Below, in pieces: positions 8,038 to 14,614 of a DNA stretch of 15,567 bases. Source of the DNA: Rickettsiella sp. GTDB lineage: Bacteria > Pseudomonadota > Gammaproteobacteria > Diplorickettsiales > Diplorickettsiaceae. The position numbers and the translations under genes are program-made. Position 1 is the first letter of the stretch. Each line of letters starts with the position of its first letter. The DNA lies in contig JAVHYG010000024.1 of the NCBI GenBank assembly GCA_031119195.1, forward strand, positions 1 through 15,567, in the 5' to 3' direction. The notes beneath the pieces were generated by a model. It saw only the letters and a program-made list of their open reading frames with translations. It ran no database searches and had not been told where the DNA came from.

Positions 8038-9539
8038 TATAAAATAAAGTGGCTCCGATCTTGACCATCAACTAAGCTGTCTAAACGTTGATTAACATAT
8101 TCAACATTTATTTCTATAGGTTCTTGGCTAAAGTCAATCCCCTCGAAAGATATTTCTTCAAGTAGACGTTCCATTACTGTATATAAACGACGTGCGCCAA
8201 TATTTTCAGTCTTTTCATTAACTTCAAAAGCAATCTCAGCAATTCGCTTAATTGCCGATTTATCAAAAACTAATTTCACGCCATCTGTTCCTAATAATGC
8301 TTTATATTGGGTAATTAGAGAGGCTGTTGGTTCTGTCAAAATGCGCTCAAAATCTTCGGCAGTCAACGCTTCTAACTCAACACGAATAGGTAAACGCCCT
8401 TGTAATTCAGGTACCAAATCCGATGGTTTAGCCAAATGAAAAGCACCTGCAGCAATAAATAAAATATGATCCGTTCTTACCATGCCATATTTCGTAGAAA
8501 CGGTACAACCTTCTATAAGAGGCAATAGATCTCGCTGTACACCTTCCCGAGAAACATCGGCACCACTCATTTCACTTCGACGACACACTTTATCGATTTC
8601 ATCGATAAACACAATGCCATACTGTTCTACCCACTCAATCGCCTCACGCTTTAGGTCTTCTTCATTTAACAATTTACCAGCTTCTTCCTTTTGTATCGCA
8701 GGAAGTGCATCTTTAACTTTCATACGAAGTGTTTTTGTCCGCGAAGTTCCGATATTTTGCAACATACCTTGTAATTGGTTTGTCATCTCTTCCATACCAG
8801 GCGGACCCATAATTTCGACACCCACTGGAAGTGCAGCAAGCTCAATTTCTATTTCTTTATCATTCAAAAGACCTTCGCGCAATTGCTTTCGGAAAACATT
8901 ACGCGCCACTGATTTTTCTTTTTTCTTGAGCTCATCAGTTGCTTCTGCTCTGGACGAAGGCGGAGGAGGTACAAAATAATCAATTACTCTGTTCTCCGCA
9001 GCTTCTAAAACTTTTGGTTTTAGCTGATTGATTTTCTTTTCACGTAAAAGTTTAAAGGCAGAATCAACTAAATCTCTGGGAATAGATTCCACATCACGTC
9101 CGATATAACCTACTTCTGTAAACTTGGTCGCTTCTACTTTTAAAAATGGACAAGCAGTGATTCTAGCTGCGCGGCGCCCAATTTCGGTTTTACCTACCCC
9201 AGAAGGGCCTATCATAAGAATATTTTTAGGTGTTACTTCTTCACGTAGTTCAGGTTTAAGATCCATGCGGCGCTTTCTATTACGTAAAGCAATTGCAATC
9301 GCACGCTTTGCATTGTTTTGGCCAATAATGTATTTATCAAGTTTCTTAACGATTTCTTTAGGTGTCATATCAATTTGAGTTGGGTCTAATGATCCGAAAG
9401 CTAAAAGGCCTGCCTTAAAAACTTCTGCAGATTTAGGTAAGATTTCTTCTGGAAAATTAGCATCTAACACAATTAACTCAGAAGTTTCGTTAGATTCATC
9501 TGTAGATTTGGCAAGTATATTCATTGAATTTGTTTTCAT
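8037..9539 (-). CDS. hslU: HslU (ClpY), AAA+ ATPase of the HslVU protease, N-terminally extended
   Basis: A hexameric unfoldase that feeds substrates into the HslV peptidase. From M58 onward it is 443 residues, the length of E. coli HslU, and similar throughout: MTPKEIV (58-64), Walker A GPSGVGKT (111-118), pore loop GYIG (144-147), an inserted I domain (about 165-300) with a proline run, Walker B IVFIDEIDK (309-317), SREGVQRDLLP, sensor-2 region GARR (448-451), and a C-terminal tail ending FIL that docks into HslV. The extra 57 residues at the N-terminus are acidic and have no similarity I recognise. An in-frame TAA lies two codons before the ATG at 9539. No start (9539, 9524 or M58 at 9368) has a Shine-Dalgarno. 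Starting at M58 would leave a 199-nt gap after hslV, whereas 9539 leaves 28 nt, so I prefer the long form with reservation. Confidence 0.96.
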   Translation of the reverse strand: MKTNSMNILAKSTDESNETSELIVLDANFPEEILPKSAEVFKAGLLAFGSLDPTQIDMTPKEIVKKLDKYIIGQNNAKRAIAIALRNRKRRMDLKPELREEVTPKNILMIGPSGVGKTEIGRRAARITACPFLKVEATKFTEVGYIGRDVESIPRDLVDSAFKLLREKKINQLKPKVLEAAENRVIDYFVPPPPSSRAEATDELKKKEKSVARNVFRKQLREGLLNDKEIEIELAALPVGVEIMGPPGMEEMTNQLQGMLQNIGTSRTKTLRMKVKDALPAIQKEEAGKLLNEEDLKREAIEWVEQYGIVFIDEIDKVCRRSEMSGADVSREGVQRDLLPLIEGCTVSTKYGMVRTDHILFIAAGAFHLAKPSDLVPELQGRLPIRVELEALTAEDFERILTEPTASLITQYKALLGTDGVKLVFDKSAIKRIAEIAFEVNEKTENIGARRLYTVMERLLEEISFEGIDFSQEPIEINVEYVNQRLDSLVDGQDRSHFIL

Positions 9540-9567
9540 TGTTTAAAAAATAGCAGGAATATAGATT

Positions 9568-10146
9568 TTATTTTTTAGTAGAAATAACTTCTTCTTTAGT
9601 GGAAATTGAATCAAGCTCTTTTATCGTACGCTGATGATTGGTGAAAACACAAATATCCGCAGCAATACTTAAACTTTTCTCAACAATCTCTTTAGCACTT
9701 AATATCGTATTGCTTAACAACGCTAAAGCAGCTGATTGTGCATAAGCACCTCCGGAACCGATAGCAATCGAAGCATGTTCAGGGCTAATAACATCACCTG
9801 TTCCGCTTAATAAAAAGGAATCTTTTTTATCAGCAACAGCTAACATTGCCTCTAAACGACGCAATATACGATCAGAACGCCACTCCTTAGCCAACTCAAT
9901 AGAAGCTCGCTCTAAATTACCTTGGTGTTTTTGCAACTTACCTTCAAACAGATCTAACAAAGTAAATGCATCAGCTGTAGCTCCAGCAAAACCAACTAAT
10001 ACCTGCTCGTTATATAATTTACGAACTTTTCTAGCATTTCCTTTTAAAATGATGGAATTACCTAAGGTTACTTGACCATCTCCACCTATGACGACTTTGT
10101 CACTACGTCTAACCAATAATATTGTTGTGCCATGTAAAGCTTGCAC
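9568..10146 (-). CDS. hslV: HslV (ClpQ), Thr-peptidase subunit of the HslVU protease
   Basis: An N-terminal nucleophile peptidase forming a dodecamer capped by HslU. The precursor begins MQALHG and the nucleophile is T7 in HGTTILLVRR, so six residues should be removed by autocleavage between G6 and T7. E. coli HslV has only the initiator Met before its Thr. Other features are GGDGQVTLGN (catalytic Asp), KGNARKVRKL with the active-site Lys one residue later than in E. coli owing to a one-residue insertion, GFAGATADAFTLLDLFE, LAVADKKDS and AIGSGG. A 12-15 residue tail follows the usual C-terminus. The start is GTG at 10146, supported by AAAGGT with 7-nt spacing. A sigma-32-type promoter precedes it, and hslU follows after 28 nt. 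Confidence 0.97.
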   Translation of the reverse strand: MQALHGTTILLVRRSDKVVIGGDGQVTLGNSIILKGNARKVRKLYNEQVLVGFAGATADAFTLLDLFEGKLQKHQGNLERASIELAKEWRSDRILRRLEAMLAVADKKDSFLLSGTGDVISPEHASIAIGSGGAYAQSAALALLSNTILSAKEIVEKSLSIAADICVFTNHQRTIKELDSISTKEEVISTKK

Positions 10147-10186
10147 GAAGTTTACCTTTTAGTTTTAATTAAGATACAAAACCGTA

Positions 10187-10215
10187 CAATGGTGGCTTTC
10201 AAACCCCATTTCAAG
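10187..10215 (-). promoter_or_regulatory. Sigma-32 (RpoH) type heat-shock promoter of hslV
   Basis: On the minus strand CTTGAAA (plus-strand 10209-10215), a full match to the RpoH -35 consensus, is followed after 14 bp by CACCATTG (10187-10194), close to the -10 consensus CCCCATNT. Transcription would start near 10180, about 35 nt before the hslV GTG. hslVU is a classic RpoH-controlled operon in E. coli, so the position fits. It lies in the 119-nt gap after the SPOR gene. Confidence 0.7.
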
Positions 10216-10265
10216 CCCTGCTATTTCTTAGTAAATGACCTTTTACACCATTCGTTTACAAACCA

Positions 10266-10949
10266 TTACTTCGATTTGAATAAGATTGAGCTCATTCCCG
10301 CAGCATTTAAACGTTTTTGGTCCTGGGCGGCAAGTGCCAAACCTGAGTAGGGCCCCATAAAAAGCTGGTAGGTTTTATGGCCATTTATAGTTTTTACTTT
10401 ACTTTGTACAGAAAAGCCTCTTAGAAGGGCTTGAGCCTGATATCGTTCTGCTTGCGAAACTGCTTGAAAAGTTCCCAATACCAAAATATAAACTTCATTA
10501 CCTAGCTGACTCATTTCTTGATCTAACTGTTTTTTTACTTCTGCCATTGCAACTTGTTCTGGGGTAGAATTAAGCAGACTATTTAATGGCTTTTTTAAGT
10601 GCGATGACACATCGTTCGACTCGTCATTAGCTAAATTCATAGCTTGTCCCGCGCCTGAAATGCTAACATTGTCATTCGTTGCTTGCGAGGATAACGTTAT
10701 ATTGTCTCGTGGCAATATATTGTAAAAATCAAATTCTGGCTCCGGTGGTCTAGGCCCAGGGGTTTCTAATCTACCTTGCTTTAACTTAGTTTCGGCTTGC
10801 TTTACTTCTTGCTTTTGATGAGACTTAAAAAAAAACAGTCCTGCCCCTATAAGAAATAAAGCTATAACCAGATACACAATTATCCAAACACGACGACTAA
10901 ATTTATGCGATTTTTGGTAAGTCGAATACTTAGCGTAATCTTTTGTCAT
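10266..10949 (-). CDS. SPOR-domain, FtsN-like single-pass membrane protein
   Basis: A 227-residue bitopic inner-membrane protein: a basic cytoplasmic head (1-20), one transmembrane helix (about 21-41), a Lys/Gln-rich then Pro-rich periplasmic stretch with FDFYNILPRD (73-82), a low-complexity linker, and a C-terminal SPOR domain (about 150-227) that would bind denuded glycan strands at the division septum. The FxFYxxLP motif and the place between argS and hslV match the gene annotated as FtsN-like in Pseudomonas. The SPOR core is recognisable but diverged (ILVLGTF where QVGSF is usual). The ATG forms a TAATG overlap with the argS stop, with GGAAG at 8-nt spacing. The domain call is firm; equating it with division protein FtsN is an inference from context. 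Confidence 0.88.
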   Translation of the reverse strand: MTKDYAKYSTYQKSHKFSRRVWIIVYLVIALFLIGAGLFFFKSHQKQEVKQAETKLKQGRLETPGPRPPEPEFDFYNILPRDNITLSSQATNDNVSISGAGQAMNLANDESNDVSSHLKKPLNSLLNSTPEQVAMAEVKKQLDQEMSQLGNEVYILVLGTFQAVSQAERYQAQALLRGFSVQSKVKTINGHKTYQLFMGPYSGLALAAQDQKRLNAAGMSSILFKSK

Positions 10950-12709
10950 TACATTACTTCCAGCGTCTCTACGCCCAACAAATTTAAACCGTTCTTTATC
11001 ACTTGCTGAATTGCTATTATTAAATTTAATCGTGCATTTCGCAAATCACCTGCTTCTGCTAAAAAAACATGCAGATTGTAGTATGCGTGAAAGGCTTGAG
11101 CTAAATCTCGCAAATAATGTGCTAAGGTATGGGGTTCATGATAATCAGCTGCTTGCTTTAGTATTTCAGGATACCGATTTAACAAAATTAACAAATCAAG
11201 TTCTTGTTCTTCTTTTAACTGCTCAACTGAAGCCATACCTAATGCCTTATCCCAATTTAATTGCCTTGCTTTTAGCTGTCGTAGCACACTACAGATACGG
11301 GCATAAGCGTACTGTACATAATAAACTGGATTTGCATTTGATTGCTTTTTTGCAAGCTCTAAATCAAAATCCATATGCTGTTCTGCACGACGTAATACAT
11401 AAAAAAACCGCGCTGCATCATTGCCTACTTCATCACGTAATTCACGCAAAGTAATAAACTCTCCGCTACGAGTAGACATCTGTATTTTCTCTTCACCTCG
11501 ATAAAGAATAGCAAACTGAACCAATAATGCAGTTAAACTATCACTTGAATAACCCAAGGCCTGAATAACGGCACGAATTCTAGCAACATAGCCATGATGA
11601 TCAGCACCTAGAATATTAACAATCTTTTTAAAACCTCGATCTTCTAAAATAGAAAGCCTATATGCAGCATCGGCAGCAAAATAAGTGGCTTGGCCATTTT
11701 CTCGAATTAATACTCGATCTTTATCATCACCAAACTCAGATGACTTGAACCACAATGCTCCAGAAGCTTTATAAGTGTGGCCACTTGCTATTAACCGTTC
11801 AATCGTTTTATCTACAAAACCGGTTTTAAATAAACTATTTTCGGAAAACCAATCATCAAAATTAACTCTAAAACCAATTAAATCATCTTTAATATCCTCT
11901 AGAATATCCTTTAAACTAGCATAAAATATTTTTTGATAACCATCCCCTAATAACATTTTAGCTTTTAAAATTAAGGTATCAATATAAATTTCTTTGTCGC
12001 CACCCTCTGGCTCATCGGGAGGAACTCCTTGAAATACCTGTGAAGCTGGTTTGTAAAACTGTTTACCGTAATGTAAAAATATCCGTTCAACTATTTCACG
12101 TATATAAGCCCCCTTGTAAGCATTACAAGGAAAAACAATTAACTCACCAAACGCTTCTAAATACCGCAACCAGACACTGGTAGTTAAAATATCCATTTGA
12201 CGTCCAGCATCATTGACATAATATTCTGCATGAACTTGATAACCCACTGCGCGCAATATTCTAACTAAAGAATCACCATAAGCCGCCCCTCTACCATGGC
12301 CCACGTGTAAAGGGCCCGTAGGATTAGCTGACACTAATTCTAGTAATACAGATTCACTTTTTTCTATTTCCGAAGTGCCGAATCGTTCTTTTTCGTTCAA
12401 TATCTGATTAATAATTTGATACCAAGCTGTTTTTTTCAAAAAAAAGTTAATAAAGCCAGGTCCTGCTACCTCAACCCTTTCAATTATCGACGTCGCTTTA
12501 GAACAATCTATATTCGCTATTATTTTTTTAGCCAATTGCAACGGTTGTTTTTTTAAAGATTTAGCAAGGATTAAGGCAATATTACTAGAAAAATCTCCAT
12601 GAGACTTATCTCTTGCATAATCGATATCAAGAGTCGACGGCAATAACAAGGTCGGTTCTTCGAGTGCTGCTAAAGCAGTTTTAATTTCTTTTTGGATAAT
12701 AGGTTTCAT
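10949..12709 (-). CDS. argS: Arginyl-tRNA synthetase
   Basis: Charges tRNA-Arg with arginine in the cytoplasm; a class I synthetase of 586 residues (E. coli 577). The N-terminal Add1 domain (about 1-95) includes DYARDKSHGDFSSN and AGPGFINFFL. The catalytic core has SANPTGPLHVGHGRG with HVGH at 135-138, YVNDAGRQMD (164-173), YFAADAAYRL and LGADHHGY. The region after the core reads MSTRSGEFITL (411-421), the usual ArgS replacement for KMSKS. A C-terminal DALR anticodon-binding domain (about 460-586) includes YVQYAYARICSVLR. The start at 12709 has only a weak GAG at short spacing. It is first in the minus-strand cluster and is preceded by a leader rich in small inverted repeats. Its stop overlaps the SPOR gene by one base. 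Confidence 0.97.
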   Translation of the reverse strand: MKPIIQKEIKTALAALEEPTLLLPSTLDIDYARDKSHGDFSSNIALILAKSLKKQPLQLAKKIIANIDCSKATSIIERVEVAGPGFINFFLKKTAWYQIINQILNEKERFGTSEIEKSESVLLELVSANPTGPLHVGHGRGAAYGDSLVRILRAVGYQVHAEYYVNDAGRQMDILTTSVWLRYLEAFGELIVFPCNAYKGAYIREIVERIFLHYGKQFYKPASQVFQGVPPDEPEGGDKEIYIDTLILKAKMLLGDGYQKIFYASLKDILEDIKDDLIGFRVNFDDWFSENSLFKTGFVDKTIERLIASGHTYKASGALWFKSSEFGDDKDRVLIRENGQATYFAADAAYRLSILEDRGFKKIVNILGADHHGYVARIRAVIQALGYSSDSLTALLVQFAILYRGEEKIQMSTRSGEFITLRELRDEVGNDAARFFYVLRRAEQHMDFDLELAKKQSNANPVYYVQYAYARICSVLRQLKARQLNWDKALGMASVEQLKEEQELDLLILLNRYPEILKQAADYHEPHTLAHYLRDLAQAFHAYYNLHVFLAEAGDLRNARLNLIIAIQQVIKNGLNLLGVETLEVM

Positions 12710-12784
12710 AAATGCTCAATATATTTAGCGGGCAATGATTAAACAAAACTTACACCAAAGGAATTTTCGGACGTCGGGAAGGCA

Positions 12785-12837
12785 AAAGACGTTTTGAGAC
12801 GTCGTCTTTAGTTACGACGATTTACTGAAAGAGTAAA
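12785..12837. repeat. Cluster of short inverted repeats in the argS leader
   Basis: Three perfect stems lie close together. AAAGACG (12785-12791) pairs with CGTCTTT (12803-12809), loop 11. CGTCGT (12800-12805) pairs with ACGACG (12814-12819), loop 8. TTTACT (12821-12826) pairs with AGTAAA (12832-12837), loop 5. The first two share bases and so exclude each other. GACGTC also occurs alone at 12770-12775 and 12798-12803. They could be RNA hairpins in the argS leader or protein-binding sites. No long U-run follows, so a strong intrinsic terminator is unlikely. Confidence 0.5.
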
Positions 12838-12910
12838 TAACTACCACAGAATAAGGTCAGTAACGAAAGTGCTCGCTAAAAAGCGGTATTTAGTATAAGC
12901 CAAGTTCAAG

Positions 12911-12938
12911 ATTATAACCTAATAACCCTAAGAAAAAA
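12911..12938 (-). promoter_or_regulatory. Possible argS promoter
   Basis: A perfect TATAAT on the minus strand (plus 12911-12916) is preceded after 16 bp by a T-run (12933-12938) that matches the -35 consensus poorly. It would give a leader of about 195 nt containing the inverted repeats at 12785-12837. Tentative, because TATAAT is frequent in AT-rich spacers. Confidence 0.3.
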
Positions 12939-13037
12939 TATAGGTCTTCACACCAATGGCAAAGACTAAAGCTTCTGTAGAAAAATTGCAAAGAGGGGGG
13001 TACTATGCTTGCATAATAATAATAACGAGAACAAACC

Positions 13038-13937
13038 ATGAGACTGGCCTATTATGCACTTGCTATCTTTTGTTTTTCTACATCTGTAGACGCACAAACA
13101 ACCTCTAACGTCTTTGTATGTAAAAATGTGGAAACCCCTACTTTTTCTGAATTAACTATTCAAGGTCCGGTCAATGTTGTTATAAACACCTCCCAAATAA
13201 ACGCTTCAGCCCCTTCATTACAAATCTTTGGCGATCCAAAAACTGCCTCTATAGTAACTTGGGAAGTAAAAAACAAAATTCTAACTCTAGGGACAAAGTG
13301 GGACTATCGTCCACATCGTAGCGATTATTTGACCATTAAGGTAAATATAACTCCCGCCCAACTTAAGCAAATTAGTTTTTATAGCAACGGCAGTTTATTA
13401 GGAAGGGGATTAACGGGTTCTTTATCACTGGTTAGTAAGGGAAATGGTTCTATTAAACTCTATAACAACAAATTAAATTTAAAATCTCTTTATACCCAAG
13501 GACAAAGTAATATCGAACTTTATCATATTAATAGTACTAACTTGATAATAAAGGGCGAAAATGACGGAAAAATTAAAATAGAAGGTGAAGCTGCAATACA
13601 AACGATTAACTTAACGGGTACGGGAAACGTAATGATTTACTGGGTAAATACTCCCTATTTGAAAATAAACGCCAGTGGTACAGAAAATATTTTTTTAGCG
13701 GGGGTTGCTAAAACCTTAGACGTTCAATTAACACAAGAATCTCGACTTCTAGCCAAACAATTACGAGCAGATAATGGATTCGTTAAGACACGAAATCAAG
13801 CACTTGCTGAAATTACTACAATAAACCAATTAAACGCTTTAGCAAAAAATAATAGTGTTATCTATTATTCCAAAACTGTGAATTTTATAAATTCCTTCAC
13901 TCAAAATTCAGGTTTAATACTTGCTCAACATGATTAA
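13038..13937 (+). CDS. Secreted GIN-domain (DUF2807) protein
   Basis: An exported protein of 299 residues with a Sec signal peptide (1-19, cleavage after VDA). The rest looks like a GIN-domain (DUF2807, 'putative auto-transporter adhesin head') beta-helix: FSELTIQGPVNVVI near 38-51, LQIFGDPKTAS, LTIKVNITPAQLKQISFYSNGSL, then repeated short strands rich in Gly, Asn, Ser and Ile (for example SKGNGSIKLYNN, SQSNIELYHI-like units, GTGNVMIYW, GTENIFLAG). It has no predicted membrane anchor after the signal and no catalytic motif. Members occur widely, often in envelope or host-associated settings, but their function is unsettled. The ATG is preceded by GAGA with 7-nt spacing. It diverges from argS and converges within 17 nt on the OmpA-type lipoprotein gene. 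The domain call is fairly good; the role is unknown. Confidence 0.75.
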   Translation: MRLAYYALAIFCFSTSVDAQTTSNVFVCKNVETPTFSELTIQGPVNVVINTSQINASAPSLQIFGDPKTASIVTWEVKNKILTLGTKWDYRPHRSDYLTIKVNITPAQLKQISFYSNGSLLGRGLTGSLSLVSKGNGSIKLYNNKLNLKSLYTQGQSNIELYHINSTNLIIKGENDGKIKIEGEAAIQTINLTGTGNVMIYWVNTPYLKINASGTENIFLAGVAKTLDVQLTQESRLLAKQLRADNGFVKTRNQALAEITTINQLNALAKNNSVIYYSKTVNFINSFTQNSGLILAQHD

Positions 13938-13954
13938 AAACTTTGCCATTTTGC

Positions 13955-14482
13955 TTATTTAACTAAAGTAATCTCTACACGACGATTAGCAGCGCTTGCC
14001 TTTACACTGCGATTACTTGCAATAGGGTCATGAATACCAAATCCAATTGGACGTAAACGTTGCGAGGCAATGCCTTTTGACCATAAAAAAGCGGCAACAA
14101 AATCTGCTTGGCGTTGTGAAACCTTTTCGGCTGTTTGTGGGTCGTAGATATCATCGGTATAAGCTACCACTTGAACAAGTCCGTCACCATACTGCTTTAT
14201 TGTCTTCATTGCGTTTTTAAGTTGATTTGAACATTCTATAGTTAATCGCCCATTAGATCGAAAGCAGACATCGCTATAAAGAATTACCCGCAATCGTTCC
14301 GGATTTTTTATCAGCTGAATAAATGTCGGCGGCATGTTTTCTTTCTTTACATTTTTTTTTCCTTTAGCAGTTTTACTAGGATGCAACGTAGGCGTTTGTT
14401 GTAGAGGAACCGATGTACATGCAGTAAGCAAAAAAGAAGCGCTGAAAAACAAACAACAAAAAATTAGTTTTATTTTTTTCAT
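13955..14482 (-). CDS. OmpA-domain lipoprotein (Pal/OmpA-like C-terminal domain)
   Basis: A 175-residue exported lipoprotein. A basic N-terminus and hydrophobic stretch end in lipobox LTAC with the lipidated Cys at 22. A Lys/Pro-rich spacer follows, and then an OmpA-like peptidoglycan-binding domain (about 65-175): VILYSDVCF, VQVVAYTDD, SQRQADFVAAFLWSKGI, LRPIGFGIHDPIASN and NRRVEITL. The Asp of TD and the Arg of SQRQA, the pair that binds diaminopimelate in OmpA-type domains, are both present. The usual glycine of TDxxG is replaced (TDDIYD). The start has AGGA with 7-nt spacing (14490-14493). No Tol genes are adjacent, so it is probably not Pal itself. A Dot/Icm component of the DotK/IcmN kind, also a small OmpA-domain lipoprotein, is a possible but unproven alternative. 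Confidence 0.85.
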   Translation of the reverse strand: MKKIKLIFCCLFFSASFLLTACTSVPLQQTPTLHPSKTAKGKKNVKKENMPPTFIQLIKNPERLRVILYSDVCFRSNGRLTIECSNQLKNAMKTIKQYGDGLVQVVAYTDDIYDPQTAEKVSQRQADFVAAFLWSKGIASQRLRPIGFGIHDPIASNRSVKASAANRRVEITLVK

Positions 14483-14614
14483 AAAATTATCCTAATGTAA
14501 CGTTCACAAAAAAACTGTATATCAGGCTCGGATTCAGCCCAGTCCTACATAAAAACACCTAATTTGCTTTGTGGGAAATAAAACGCTATCTAAAAGACGA
14601 CTTTTCACATTAAA

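Larger units (their letters stand above)
12710..13037. other. 328-nt divergent intergenic region between argS and the GIN-domain gene
   Basis: No convincing small gene is seen on either strand; the minus-strand leader has no ATG with an extended frame. It holds the control elements of both divergent genes: a minus-strand TATAAT at 12911-12916, several inverted repeats between 12770 and 12837, and a G-run at 12995-13000 close to the plus-strand gene. It also has a short CGCT/AGCG repeat at 12874-12885. I see no tRNA or known riboswitch. Confidence 0.7.

Noticed and set aside
8482..8979. Plus-strand open frame opposite hslU
   Set aside because: Composition is that of an antisense shadow (Ser/Arg-rich, no domain), and hslU on the other strand is fully conserved here.
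11011..11454. Plus-strand open frame opposite argS
   Set aside because: Leu/His-rich shadow of the DALR-domain region of argS, with no recognisable motif or start signals.
12785..12809. Intrinsic terminator
   Set aside because: The 7-bp stem has an 11-nt loop and only a short T-run after it on either strand. It is also upstream of both neighbouring genes, not downstream.
14524..14538. GGCT/AGCC inverted repeat after rsmB as terminator or tRNA remnant
   Set aside because: Only four base pairs with no U-run and no tRNA-like arms.
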